Source: Aurantibacter_A sp965215845 (lineage in GTDB: Bacteria > Bacteroidota > Bacteroidia > Flavobacteriales > Flavobacteriaceae). Taken from it: DNA of 64,000 nt. Positions 9,226 to 18,788 of the stretch are shown here, in pieces. The position numbers and the translations under genes were made by a program. The DNA lies in the NCBI GenBank assembly GCA_965215845.1, contig CBDCEL010000003.1, forward strand, positions 434,001-498,000, in the 5' to 3' direction. The notes under the pieces were generated by a model. It was not told the origin of the DNA. It did not search any database and worked only from the letters and a program-made list of their open reading frames with translations. Positions within the stretch are counted from its first letter, which is position 1, and each line of letters begins with the position of its first letter.

Positions 9226-9520
9226 AATGTGGTAAAGCCGTCGATTTTCGTTGTGAAACCTGTTAATCTTATGGAAGCCCGATAGCGACCTCAATCAGCA
9301 GATTGTAGTTCATCGATCTTTTTTGAATTTGGACCTTTAAACGCTATTCCGGTCCGCTTGAATTTAAAAAAGTATCGGATATGGACTTGAAAAAATCCCG
9401 TTCAAAGGCCGAAATACGAATTACTTCTTACTTCAATCGTTGCTTTTGACTTTCACAGCAATAAGAACTTCATAAAATCGTTGATTATTAGGCTACCATT
9501 GAGCTCGTATTGCAAGTAAC

Positions 9521-10843
9521 TTGAATTTAACTAACATGCGAAAAGGAATGAGGTTTTTGTTGAGAACGTTAGCTGTAGGACTGACCTATTTTACTGTATT
9601 TGGAATTTTCATGCACAATGTAGAGGCCAAGACTGGAACGACATATAAGTGTTTCGATGGTTTTACAGAACCGCAACTCGCTCTTAATAGCCATAGTTTC
9701 AATGCCCAAAAACGAAGTAGTTTTACGATTGCCGGGCAAACCGAATATATTCAAAGAGGGCTGACGGTAATACACTTCAATTCTACCAATGAATTTGAAT
9801 ACAGGACCTTTGACACTTACTCGGGCGAAGAAGCGTCTGCCCAACTTGTCGCGATTTTGGGAAATCTGCAAGAGAATAATGCGGTCTTCGCTGTTTTGGC
9901 ACATGACTCAGCCGGGAATGGCCTCATAAAACATTCAAAAAAATTATCCGAATTGGGGTTTCACCGATTAAGTGTTTTAAAGGGTAGAAAAGCCTACGTC
10001 ATGCACAACTTCAATGGGCAAATATCGGAGAACATAGATGACACCTCCGTGAGCACCGTTGTTGCCATTCCGCAGAACGTATCAGATAAGCAAATTTACT
10101 TTCCGAGAATAAAATATGAGTTTGAACCAAATAATGCCCGCTATATAGCCCATGCGGGAGGTGAAGTTGACGGCGTGAAGTCAACAAACTCCAAAGAGGC
10201 GCTGGATCAAAATTATAAAAAGGGATTTCGTCTTTTTGAACTCGATATTATCGAAACTTCAGATGGAAAACTCGTCGCCGCCCATGATTGGAAGATGTGG
10301 GCACGGTTCACCGATTACAAAGGAACGCTTCCACCCAGTCATGCGGAATTCAAAAAACACAAAATCTACGGGGAATACACCACTTTGGATATGAAAGGCA
10401 TCAATGATTGGTTTGCCGCACATCCCGAAGCAATTCTAGTAACCGACAAACTAAACGACCCTTTGGCCTTTGCCAATCAATTTGTCGACAAGCAGCGACT
10501 CATTATGGAACTCTTCAGTATTATGGCCATCGAGGAGGCATCCAAAAACGGTATTCAGACCATGATTTCCCAAGAACCGCTCATGAAGCTGGGCAGGGAC
10601 AAAATGAACTACCTAAAAGTCAACGACATCAAGTACGCGGCCGTTTCACGGAGGATTATAGCCAATCAGACCAAGTTGATGTTGCAATTGAAAGAACAGG
10701 GCGTCAAAGTATATGTGTACAATGTCAACTTTGATCCCGGCAAGGACGAAAAATACGTATTCGAGAATGAAATCGGACTCGTTTACGGCATGTATGCCGA
10801 CAAATGGGTATTTGATTCGAAAGAAGGCAAGCTTTCGAAATAG
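9521..10843 (+). CDS. Exported ILEI-domain / glycerophosphodiester phosphodiesterase-like fusion protein
   Basis: 440 aa with an N-terminal hydrophobic signal ending in VEAKT. Residues about 75-165 resemble the ILEI (FAM3/PANDER) domain: a GLTVIHFN strand, then FDTY, AVLAHDSAG and LGFHRLSVLKGRKAYVMHNF. The related stem domain of human POMGnT1 binds sugars (known from that family). Residues about 205-430 are GDPD-like: IAHAGG, TNSKEALDQNYKKGF, FELDI, TSDGKLVAAHDW. The usual HRG motif reads HAGG, so the first Arg is missing, a variant seen in one GDPD branch. Inference: it hydrolyses glycerophosphodiester groups on a glycan in the periplasm or outside. It converges on the exopolysaccharide-type operon 10892-20930. 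Confidence 0.75.
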   Translation: MNLTNMRKGMRFLLRTLAVGLTYFTVFGIFMHNVEAKTGTTYKCFDGFTEPQLALNSHSFNAQKRSSFTIAGQTEYIQRGLTVIHFNSTNEFEYRTFDTYSGEEASAQLVAILGNLQENNAVFAVLAHDSAGNGLIKHSKKLSELGFHRLSVLKGRKAYVMHNFNGQISENIDDTSVSTVVAIPQNVSDKQIYFPRIKYEFEPNNARYIAHAGGEVDGVKSTNSKEALDQNYKKGFRLFELDIIETSDGKLVAAHDWKMWARFTDYKGTLPPSHAEFKKHKIYGEYTTLDMKGINDWFAAHPEAILVTDKLNDPLAFANQFVDKQRLIMELFSIMAIEEASKNGIQTMISQEPLMKLGRDKMNYLKVNDIKYAAVSRRIIANQTKLMLQLKEQGVKVYVYNVNFDPGKDEKYVFENEIGLVYGMYADKWVFDSKEGKLSK

Positions 10844-10891
10844 CAGCAGGTAAATTTGCAGGTTTTACGGGTTAGGTTTCCATTGTACACA

Positions 10892-12202
10892 TTAGAACTT
10901 GACCTCGCAGGTAAGTCCCGCGGAAAGTGCCCAGAAAAAACTACCTGAATCAAAAACCAGCTCCTGACGGGTGACACCTAGATTGGCCCTGTAAATATTT
11001 GCATCACTACTTTTGCCGGTAAATTGATATTCAAGTCGAAGACGTTGCGATTCTATGTAGAGCAGCGTCTCCGCAAGTAATTCATCGCCATCTTTCAACT
11101 GTCGCAGCTCAGGTGAATATCCCATACCAAAAAGGGCACCCACATAATTTTCGGCATCCTTTAAATATTTGCGGACCAATAGATTACCTGATACCCTGGT
11201 CAAATTATTGGGTTGTGGGGTAATGTACGAGCGCAACGAGAAATAGTAATTCCCCCGATAATGGCCCAAAGAATTGGTTATTACGGTTACATCCCTCGTC
11301 TGAAAGCTTATGTAACGCATACCTGCCGAAAATTCGATCGCCCCCGGTAAATTGGCATAGAGGTCCCCCCCTACTTTATGATTCGGGTAAATCGAGGCGT
11401 TGGAATAACCGTAGTTGAGATAAGCATAAAATCTTTTCGAAAACTTTGGATAGAAATCAATATCGTACTGTAACCCGTGCTTGTTCAACCGATTCATATA
11501 ATTGATCCTGGGGATGATACTTCCGGCCATCGTCTGCCGCCTAAAGGATATACTGCTACCGACGATGGGCTCGTAAGTTCGGTCAAACATGGTAAAAGAG
11601 TTTCTGAGACTAATCCTATTGTTCAAGACATCCCTGTCAGATTCCTTTTTTGGAATGATCTTGTCCTCGGATGTACTTTCCGCCAAATCCTCTTCGACCT
11701 CAATGGTCTTGGAGTCTGAGGACTTAACTATACCTATATCCTCTTCGATATACTTGGGGTATACAGTGTTCTCAATGTTATTGATTGCCTGATCTCGAAG
11801 ACGTTCAATTTCCGAATCACCTTTTAGGTAAATGAGGGCCTTGTTCGAAAGACCAAGTGCCGTAGCATTATTTTTGGCATAGAGTTCGTTTTTGATTGCC
11901 GATATCCAGGCATCCCTGTTTTTCCGATCAATCGATGTAATCTCGTTGAATTTCTTACGGGCCGCTTCATAATCCCCCTCCCAACTTTCGGTTCGGGCCA
12001 ATAACAACTTCGCACTGTTGTTCTTAGGAGCTTTTACCAAGATATCCCGAAGTATACTCCCAGCGGAGGAATAGTTGCCTTCATATGCCAAAGTGTGGGC
12101 GGTAAGGAACGATTCTTCACCATTCTGGGCTTTTAGATGTATGCCAGCCAAAAGACAGCAGAGGCAGATGATCGTTGATATGTGACCTTTGAAGCTTCTC
12201 AT
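10892..12202 (-). CDS. YaiO-like outer membrane beta-barrel protein with N-terminal TPRs
   Basis: 436 aa. A signal peptide (LLAGIHLKAQ) is followed by about three TPR units (residues ~30-140, with the pattern YEGNYSSAGSILRDIL, LARTESWEGDYEAARKKF), an acidic linker to ~190, and a barrel domain with alternating aromatic strands ending in Phe, the usual signal for outer membrane assembly. TPR plus barrel is the architecture of polysaccharide exporters such as BcsC and PgaA, and of E. coli YaiO, encoded next to the GT2 gene yaiP. Its start overlaps the stop of the LtaS-like gene by 4 nt (ATGA), indicating coupled translation. Probable export pore or outer membrane anchor for the polymer made by the GT2. 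Confidence 0.75.
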   Translation of the reverse strand: MRSFKGHISTIICLCCLLAGIHLKAQNGEESFLTAHTLAYEGNYSSAGSILRDILVKAPKNNSAKLLLARTESWEGDYEAARKKFNEITSIDRKNRDAWISAIKNELYAKNNATALGLSNKALIYLKGDSEIERLRDQAINNIENTVYPKYIEEDIGIVKSSDSKTIEVEEDLAESTSEDKIIPKKESDRDVLNNRISLRNSFTMFDRTYEPIVGSSISFRRQTMAGSIIPRINYMNRLNKHGLQYDIDFYPKFSKRFYAYLNYGYSNASIYPNHKVGGDLYANLPGAIEFSAGMRYISFQTRDVTVITNSLGHYRGNYYFSLRSYITPQPNNLTRVSGNLLVRKYLKDAENYVGALFGMGYSPELRQLKDGDELLAETLLYIESQRLRLEYQFTGKSSDANIYRANLGVTRQELVFDSGSFFWALSAGLTCEVKF

Positions 12203-14592
12203 TGATAATTATTGTTCACAATCGCTTCTTCGGTGTTGACCTGCTCAATACGCTTTGACGCTTGGGCTATCATTTTTTTGTATTCCCGTCTTGCCCTGGC
12301 AATCTTATCGGCAATTTCGTTCGCGCTTGAACTGTTTTCTTTTACGATGTCTATTAGCTTAAGGGCCTCTTCGGGGCGTTCTGCCCAGAAATAAACATCA
12401 AACAGCGCCGAATAAGAGTCTATATAGTTAGGGTTCATCTCTATACATTCCTTCAATATTTTAATCGACTCGTCATATTTGCCTTGCCAAACGGTCACTC
12501 TTCCCGTCAATATTTTAGTGTCGATATGACTTGGCGATTCCGATAAGATATATCTACATAGCAATAAGGCCTTTTCGTATTCCTTTTCAAAAGCGAGTTC
12601 GCGGGCGGCCATATAGGCCTTGTCAAAGTTCTGGCCGTTATAAACACTGTTGATCCAGACGATTTCACTTTCTGAGAACTTTTCCTTTTGGACCGTGAAA
12701 ATTGCCAGGCTATCCGGTATTATCTTATTGTTTGTCGTTACATAGACGTTCATCGATTTGAAGTTGTCCAACTTCTTCTCCAATTTCGAGCCTCCTCCAA
12801 AAGACGTGCTTAGGTCCATATTTTCGTCAATTTCCATGACATCGCCATCGGTTAACAACAATTCACCACTTATATACTCCTTGAGCTCATTCTTATTCCG
12901 CATTAAGGGAATGTCCTTGACCGATCTGAATTGGGTCTCCATGTCCAGGGCTCCTCCCATCCAAGCGACTTTTTTCGGCATTTTCATCTCGTAAGAATTG
13001 CTCAAAAGGGATAACAGACTTGGTGTTACATCAAAATGCGATGAAATGGAGCTCATCTTTCGAGTCGATTTCAACATGGGGCTGTAGATGATCAACGGTA
13101 CATGAAAACGGCTTAGGTTGTTTCGCTGTGGAATCGGAATCAATCTATGGTCACCGGTAACCACAAAAATGGTATTGTTATAATTGGGTTGCTTTTTGTA
13201 TTCTTCAAATGCCAACTTCAGCGCATCATCGGTATACAGTAGCGTTGCAAAGACATTATCGTTCTTTTTGATTACTTTTTTGATTTTCGAACCAAAGCTC
13301 TTTCCAACAAGCAATTTCTCGACTTTTTCCTCGTAGTACTCTTGTGAAGGGGGAATAAAGGGTTCATGGGTACTGATGGTCATATAGACTTCAAGCCTTG
13401 GTTGATCGGAAGCCCGTGGCAAACTCATGCTTTTTTTGAAAAGCTCTTTGTCGGGATATCCCCAAGAAGAGCCAGCGGCATCTTCGGCCTGTTGTTTGTA
13501 TTTGTTGCCAAAACCTGATTTATCCAACACGAAATCGAGATTTTCGCTGGATAGGAATTTGTCGACATTGTCGAAAGAACTATTCGTGCCTTGATAAAAT
13601 GAGGTATGATAGCCATTATTCTTCAAGACACTGAACAGGGTCAATTTGTTCGGAAACTGTTCCAACTCCATAAAACCGCTTTTCCCAAAGGGCAATGAAC
13701 CCAATAGTGAAGGTAAAACGCCAAAAGTTCTGCCCGTATTGCTCAAACAATTTTCCCAATACAGCGATTTGGTCGTCAATGAGTCCAAAAATGGCGTGAA
13801 ACCGCCATATTCAGCTCCTTCCCCAACAAAATCCCTTCCAAGGCCCTCGACCATCATGAAGACGATGTTGGGTTTTTCCTCCTTAAGCTCAAAATAATCG
13901 CCAAGAACATTCTCGATTTCAGGTCTTTTGATCAAAGGGTATTCGACATCTGCCGTATAGGTGTTGTCTTCGGTCGAACTATTGTATAAGTTGATCGCCA
14001 GATACTGTGTTTTGTTCTGGTTAATGGGCTTTCCGTCGGTAAACAAGGTAGCGATGAACAAACTGAGCAGTATAATGGTAAACGGATACATCTTGCTTAT
14101 CTTGTGATAGAACTTCGATGTAATTCGGTATAGACCAAAAAACATTCCGATGATAAGGGCAATACCCAACAATAAATAGAGTGAAATGGCCAAACCACCA
14201 GAATTGGATATCGTGGTCTTGATATCATCAAAACTATATCCCAATAGATCTGAGCCCAATGGAACGAGGGTCGTGCAAAAATAGGCTATCAACATTGCCT
14301 CACTGACAAGAAGCAATATCAAGGTCACAAAAATCAATCTGAACCCATATTTAGGGCGAAAATTTTCCCAAAAATTAAAGGGAAAGGTCAGTACGATTCC
14401 CACAAGGGCCGAAAAGCCTATCTGATGGACCATTGCTATCAAAAAACTAATGCTGAAAATATCGTCGACAACCCCCTTGAAATACAATGTCGTATACTGA
14501 AATATCGACATTACCACCAAACAGCCGAAGAAAGAGATCATCAATCTGGTGTAATGCTTTAAGGTACGTCTGGGTATCTTGCTCGTATTCAT
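12199..14592 (-). CDS. LtaS-like membrane phosphoglycerol/phosphoethanolamine transferase fused to TPRs
   Basis: 797 aa from the ATG at 14592, two bases after the GT2 stop codon; a longer TTG start at 14652 would overlap the GT2 and is less likely. Five hydrophobic segments (about residues 15-185) are followed by an extracytoplasmic alkaline phosphatase/sulfatase-fold domain. That domain has NIVFMMVEGLGRDF (metal Glu), NTGRTFGVLPSLLGSLP (Thr as probable nucleophile, as in LtaS), STHEPF, TGDHRLIPIP and FHVPLIIYSP. The last ~150 residues contain TPR units (EKEYEKALLLCRYILSESP, WQGKYDESIKILKECIEMNP). LtaS-type enzymes move glycerol-phosphate or similar groups from lipids. Here, between a GT2 and an outer membrane barrel gene, it probably decorates the exported glycan. 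The TPR tail is unusual. Confidence 0.75.
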   Translation of the reverse strand: MNTSKIPRRTLKHYTRLMISFFGCLVVMSIFQYTTLYFKGVVDDIFSISFLIAMVHQIGFSALVGIVLTFPFNFWENFRPKYGFRLIFVTLILLLVSEAMLIAYFCTTLVPLGSDLLGYSFDDIKTTISNSGGLAISLYLLLGIALIIGMFFGLYRITSKFYHKISKMYPFTIILLSLFIATLFTDGKPINQNKTQYLAINLYNSSTEDNTYTADVEYPLIKRPEIENVLGDYFELKEEKPNIVFMMVEGLGRDFVGEGAEYGGFTPFLDSLTTKSLYWENCLSNTGRTFGVLPSLLGSLPFGKSGFMELEQFPNKLTLFSVLKNNGYHTSFYQGTNSSFDNVDKFLSSENLDFVLDKSGFGNKYKQQAEDAAGSSWGYPDKELFKKSMSLPRASDQPRLEVYMTISTHEPFIPPSQEYYEEKVEKLLVGKSFGSKIKKVIKKNDNVFATLLYTDDALKLAFEEYKKQPNYNNTIFVVTGDHRLIPIPQRNNLSRFHVPLIIYSPMLKSTRKMSSISSHFDVTPSLLSLLSNSYEMKMPKKVAWMGGALDMETQFRSVKDIPLMRNKNELKEYISGELLLTDGDVMEIDENMDLSTSFGGGSKLEKKLDNFKSMNVYVTTNNKIIPDSLAIFTVQKEKFSESEIVWINSVYNGQNFDKAYMAARELAFEKEYEKALLLCRYILSESPSHIDTKILTGRVTVWQGKYDESIKILKECIEMNPNYIDSYSALFDVYFWAERPEEALKLIDIVKENSSSANEIADKIARARREYKKMIAQASKRIEQVNTEEAIVNNNYQ

Positions 14593-14593
14593 T

Positions 14594-16024
14594 TTAGATG
14601 GATTTGGCAAAGCCTTTTCTGGTGATGGTTCCCCAACCCGTATTGATTCCAAGTAATTTTCTAAAGTTTCCCCTTATGGCCGAAAAGGTGACAATAGGGT
14701 GAAAAACAAAGGGCTCCAATATTGCGAATAACAATAAGGTCAAGATATCTTTTGGTTTCTTGTAGTGATTGTATAAGTATACCTCCCACAAGACGGCATA
14801 AAAGGAGACCATGATCGAACAGGTGAATATCGCCGCGGTAATGGCAAGGAAGAATTCCCAATATAAAATCCCCATAAAGTAAAAAAGGATAATGCTAATA
14901 AGGCCCACAAATTCCAAAATCGGGGCCAACCATTCGTAAAAAAACCAATACGGATAGCTCAACATGCCCAACCTTCCGAACTTCGAATTGAAAAACATTT
15001 CTTTATGCTTGATCAGGGTTTCAAGATTGCCCCTTGTCCACCGATCTCGTTGGTTGATCAATATACTGGTGCTCTCTGGCACTTCGGTCCAGCATAACGG
15101 GTCTGGTATGTATTCAATCGTATAGGCTTCCCTTTTATCATGCATATATCGGCGCATCTTAAAGATGATCTCCATGTCTTCCCCTACCGTGTTGGGGTCA
15201 TAACCGCCTACTGCCATGGCTATTTCCCGGTCAAAAAACCCAAATGCGCCAGAAATTATCAAAAGACTGTCTATACGGCCCCACGCCATTCTGCCCAATA
15301 GGAAAGAACGGGTATATTCGAGTAATTGAAATTTTGCAAGCCAGTTTTTGGGTAATTTGATTTCCTCCAATTCCCCGCCCTGAATAATACATGAATTCGC
15401 TACTCTGATAACCCCGCCTACTGCTATGACCCGTTTGCCCGACCTTTGATAAAATGACTTTACCACATGTAAAAGGGCATCGGGAAGCAGAAGGCAGTCT
15501 ACATCGATACAGCCCACATATCGACTGTTTGAAAGTCGAATACCTGTATTGAGTGCGTCTGATTTGCCCCCATTTTCCTTATCGATTACGGTCAGTTTTG
15601 AAAAGGAGCGCTGTTTTGATTTGTATATTCCACGAATCGGTTTGCACTGCCACTCCGGATCTATTTCCTGCTCAATTTGAACGAGGTCATAGGCGTCTAT
15701 TATTTTTTCCAAGGTATCATCCTTACTCCCATCATTCACGACCATTACCTCGTAGTTCACGTACTTTAAAGACAATAATGACCTTATGTTCTCGACAATG
15801 GTCATGCCCTCATTATAGGCAGGGGCAATTATGGTAATACTCGGGGCCAGAGGTGATGCCATTACTTTTGAAAGGTCGCCGAAACTATTCTTATGCCTGT
15901 AGTGCAGCGAGTTTCTGGTGGCCAAATAGCACATTATGGCATACCCGCTAAAAAGAACAACGGTGAATGTCAAAAAGACCGCGTTGAGGTATTTGAGAAT
16001 GATATTTAAGATCTCCCCGTCCAT
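14594..16024 (-). CDS. Processive-type family 2 glycosyltransferase (polysaccharide synthase)
   Basis: 476 aa. One N-terminal membrane helix, a cytosolic GT-A domain and three to four C-terminal membrane segments, like BcsA, PgaC and hyaluronan synthase. The processive-GT2 motifs are complete: VVNDGS (Asp ~98), IDVDC (~174), GED (~281) and QRDRW (Gln ~325 to Trp ~329). The acceptor-side ISGAFGFFDRE is also present. It should polymerise a UDP-sugar and push the chain through the inner membrane. The stop lies one base before the next gene's ATG, and the HEAT protein ends 3 nt upstream, so this is one operon. The sugar is not predictable. Confidence 0.85.
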   Translation of the reverse strand: MDGEILNIILKYLNAVFLTFTVVLFSGYAIMCYLATRNSLHYRHKNSFGDLSKVMASPLAPSITIIAPAYNEGMTIVENIRSLLSLKYVNYEVMVVNDGSKDDTLEKIIDAYDLVQIEQEIDPEWQCKPIRGIYKSKQRSFSKLTVIDKENGGKSDALNTGIRLSNSRYVGCIDVDCLLLPDALLHVVKSFYQRSGKRVIAVGGVIRVANSCIIQGGELEEIKLPKNWLAKFQLLEYTRSFLLGRMAWGRIDSLLIISGAFGFFDREIAMAVGGYDPNTVGEDMEIIFKMRRYMHDKREAYTIEYIPDPLCWTEVPESTSILINQRDRWTRGNLETLIKHKEMFFNSKFGRLGMLSYPYWFFYEWLAPILEFVGLISIILFYFMGILYWEFFLAITAAIFTCSIMVSFYAVLWEVYLYNHYKKPKDILTLLLFAILEPFVFHPIVTFSAIRGNFRKLLGINTGWGTITRKGFAKSI

Positions 16025-16027
16025 AGG

Positions 16028-18739
16028 TTATTTCGCCTGCTTTTCGAATCTCTCATTGTTATCGACTTCCAGTCCGAATTCAATATTGAAAATGTCACGT
16101 ACTTCATCCTTGGCGCCCGCGTTCATCTTTCCTTCTGGTTTCGATTCAATTTCGTCCATCGTCGTTTCATCCTGTGTTGTTTCTTTTTCCGATGTCAACG
16201 TCTCGTTCTGTTCTTTGGCAGTGATCGCACCCAATTTATAGGCCAATCGTTCAAGGCAATATTTCGCCTTCTTCCGAACCTCTGGGGAAGAATCTTCGGT
16301 CAGCCGTTTTAAAAATGCCAACTCCTTTTCATCACCTACGGCAACGATTTCATCGAGTAGGATAATTTTCGATTCGACATCGATTCTCTTAAAATATTCA
16401 TCGAAAACGCTGATCAATTCGACATTGGCGCTAGATTTTACGGGTTCTCTTTTGAGAACGGATGTATCGGATATTTTTTCGATCAGCGATGATATCCGTT
16501 GACGTAGTACAAGCTCCTGCTCATCGAGCAGCATGCTTTGCAACAATGGTACTTCCCGCTGATCGCCAAGCGCCTCGATATCGTCTAAAAGGGCAGCAGT
16601 TTCCGCTTGTTCTTTTGTGTAGATTATGGGTTTGGGAAGCTTGAAATTCGTTGCTTGCTGTTCAGATACGATCGCTTTTATTTTCCCCTTTAGTTCGGTC
16701 TCGGCCTCGTTTTCGGCCATGATCCAATCCAAGGTGGACAATGATTCCGATTCAATCGGTTCCACTACTTTCTCTTGATCCGATGGCATTTCGGTCGGCT
16801 CGTTTTCTTCGGCCTTTGATTGTTTATCGATTTTTATCTCGACTCCTTTGCATTCGATTTTGTTTATCTTGTTCATGTCGATTTGGGTTATTGATTGTGG
16901 CACTATTGAATCTTTCTTTACATCAGTTGTCTTTTCGATTTCAATTTTTTTTCTCGGTACTTTCGGCAGAGGGACCAATTCATTCAACTCTGACAATATT
17001 TTGTTCGGTAAAAATTCTGAAGTTTCGATTGCCACCTTGGAATAGATGACATCGATTTCCTTAATTTCAAAAGGGGGATTACCTATTTCTCGATCGTCTG
17101 CATTGCTTTCTGCCTCTGAGGCGACTACAATGGGAAGAAAATCAAGTAATTCACTTTGTATTGAAAAATCGATTTCGTCGATGGAATCAGCTGATTCTTC
17201 AATCTCCCCATAGTCATTGTCGACAGTGGCCCTGTAATCGACTTCAAAGTATTCTACCTCATAATCGTTTAGGTTCACTTGCCCATTAATGCTATTGGCT
17301 TCGGTTGAATCTCTTTCGGATTTGTCAATTTTTTGAGGTTCGGTGACCATAGGTAAAAAGTCGGTTTCAAAGGGATTTTCGATTTCCGCTTCGACATCCA
17401 TATCGTACACTTCAAATTTGGGGTCATGTGCTTCCGGTTCAATATTCCCTTGAAAGGCAATTTGTTCCCCTGTGTCTTTAAGGTGGTCTTCAAGTTCAAT
17501 TTCGGGTTCCATCGATTGCTCCATATCTTCTAAACGACCAACTTCCTCCATTTGGTTTGATTCCTCTGTTGTGTCCTCTATTTCCAATTCAATCAAGGGT
17601 TTTTTGTCCTGCGCGGGAACATGTTCCTTTTCGATGGCCATATCTTCATCATAGTCTAACGCTTCGGACGCCTCTTTTTTCAATCGATCTGCCGGAATAT
17701 CCTCTGGCACTTTGAACTTACCGACATCTTGGATTCCTCTTGTGGGCATTATGCTCATGGGCATAATGGCATTGATGGCGGCCAAGGCCTTGCTTTTGAC
17801 ATTGAAGTTTGATTCCTTGACGCCAATTGAGTTTAGAAATACAAGATCGTTCCCATCACCTAGGGCGCCAATGGCATCTAGAATATGGATTTTGATATCG
17901 ACCTTACTGTTCCAAAAAACAAGTTTTAGCGTTTCGAGGGCTTCAACCACATGAAAATCCTTGATGCATTCGACAGCCGCATGTTTTATCTCGCTATTCC
18001 GATGCTTCAACAATTCAATGAGCGCCTGATTACCATCGGTCTGGTTATAATGCTTCATCAACCTCAAAGCAAAAAGCACCACATCCTTATTTTTTGAAAT
18101 CAACCAATGTTGGAAACTGGGAGGCAGAAAATCCTTCTTGCTCTTCAATACTTCCAGAATCTTCAGTTGTTGCCATTCCGATATTCGATATTTGGTCGTA
18201 TCGAGAAAATAGCTGATTCCCTCCGATTTTAATGTTACAATGGCAATCTCTGCCTGTTTGCGAACGGTGGCCCTTCTGGTATTTATGAATTTTGTTACAA
18301 AACCATAAGATTCGGCGACATGCATTTGTGTGAGTTCAAGAATTCCCTTTGAGATTGTCTGCCACCACCAACTTTTCAATTTCGTATAGGAATCTTGATG
18401 CAGGCCTAGGCTCTGATAGAGCTCGAACAGCTTTTTAAGGGTTTCGCCCGATAGATCCTTTCTTAAATCCATTAAGATGTCGATCAAAACCCTCCTACTG
18501 AATTTATCGGTCAGAAGCTCGCGAATCTCGATTTTCAAGTTCACATAATTGGCTTGTTCTTCCTTTGGGGCATTTTCATCAAAAAAGAGAAACTCGCTCA
18601 CCATTGGTGCAAGTTCCTTTTTTCTTTTCCTGACCTTTTTAGAGCTTCGTGAAAACTTGCTTCTAAAAAAGAAGATCACACCGAAATACAGGGCGCACAG
18701 TGCAGCGAACAGGGCCGTGAGGTCCCATAGCAGATCCAT
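16028..18739 (-). CDS. Membrane-anchored HEAT-repeat scaffold protein with long acidic linker
   Basis: 903 aa from the ATG at 18739; a TTG at 18799 would overlap the receiver gene and is not preferred. One transmembrane helix (about residues 3-25) is followed by a basic stretch (SRSSKKVRKRKKE), placing the rest in the cytosol. A HEAT-like array spans ~60-330 (IELLKHRNSEIKHAAVECIKD, HILDAIGALGDGNDLVFL). A ~350-residue Glu/Asp/Ile-rich low-complexity region comes next, then a second HEAT block (~690-830: LLDDIEALGDQREVPLLQSMLLDEQE, KRLTEDSSPEVRKKAKYCLERL) and an acidic tail. No catalytic motif. It probably tethers regulators to the neighbouring GT2 at the inner membrane; this role is inferred from the operon only. 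Confidence 0.75.
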   Translation of the reverse strand: MDLLWDLTALFAALCALYFGVIFFFRSKFSRSSKKVRKRKKELAPMVSEFLFFDENAPKEEQANYVNLKIEIRELLTDKFSRRVLIDILMDLRKDLSGETLKKLFELYQSLGLHQDSYTKLKSWWWQTISKGILELTQMHVAESYGFVTKFINTRRATVRKQAEIAIVTLKSEGISYFLDTTKYRISEWQQLKILEVLKSKKDFLPPSFQHWLISKNKDVVLFALRLMKHYNQTDGNQALIELLKHRNSEIKHAAVECIKDFHVVEALETLKLVFWNSKVDIKIHILDAIGALGDGNDLVFLNSIGVKESNFNVKSKALAAINAIMPMSIMPTRGIQDVGKFKVPEDIPADRLKKEASEALDYDEDMAIEKEHVPAQDKKPLIELEIEDTTEESNQMEEVGRLEDMEQSMEPEIELEDHLKDTGEQIAFQGNIEPEAHDPKFEVYDMDVEAEIENPFETDFLPMVTEPQKIDKSERDSTEANSINGQVNLNDYEVEYFEVDYRATVDNDYGEIEESADSIDEIDFSIQSELLDFLPIVVASEAESNADDREIGNPPFEIKEIDVIYSKVAIETSEFLPNKILSELNELVPLPKVPRKKIEIEKTTDVKKDSIVPQSITQIDMNKINKIECKGVEIKIDKQSKAEENEPTEMPSDQEKVVEPIESESLSTLDWIMAENEAETELKGKIKAIVSEQQATNFKLPKPIIYTKEQAETAALLDDIEALGDQREVPLLQSMLLDEQELVLRQRISSLIEKISDTSVLKREPVKSSANVELISVFDEYFKRIDVESKIILLDEIVAVGDEKELAFLKRLTEDSSPEVRKKAKYCLERLAYKLGAITAKEQNETLTSEKETTQDETTMDEIESKPEGKMNAGAKDEVRDIFNIEFGLEVDNNERFEKQAK

Positions 18740-18788
18740 ATTGATTTTTGGCCCCACGATTAGTACAAAGAATCGATATGTTTTGAAC

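Noticed and set aside
9230..9520. Further copies of the microprotein gene upstream of the pair
   Set aside because: Both strands read by eye; only very short frames without the YL-F-LN-IL pattern.
12199..14652. Longer TTG start for the LtaS-like gene
   Set aside because: It would overlap the GT2 gene by 59 nt, whereas an ATG lies right after the GT2 stop and precedes the first membrane helix closely.
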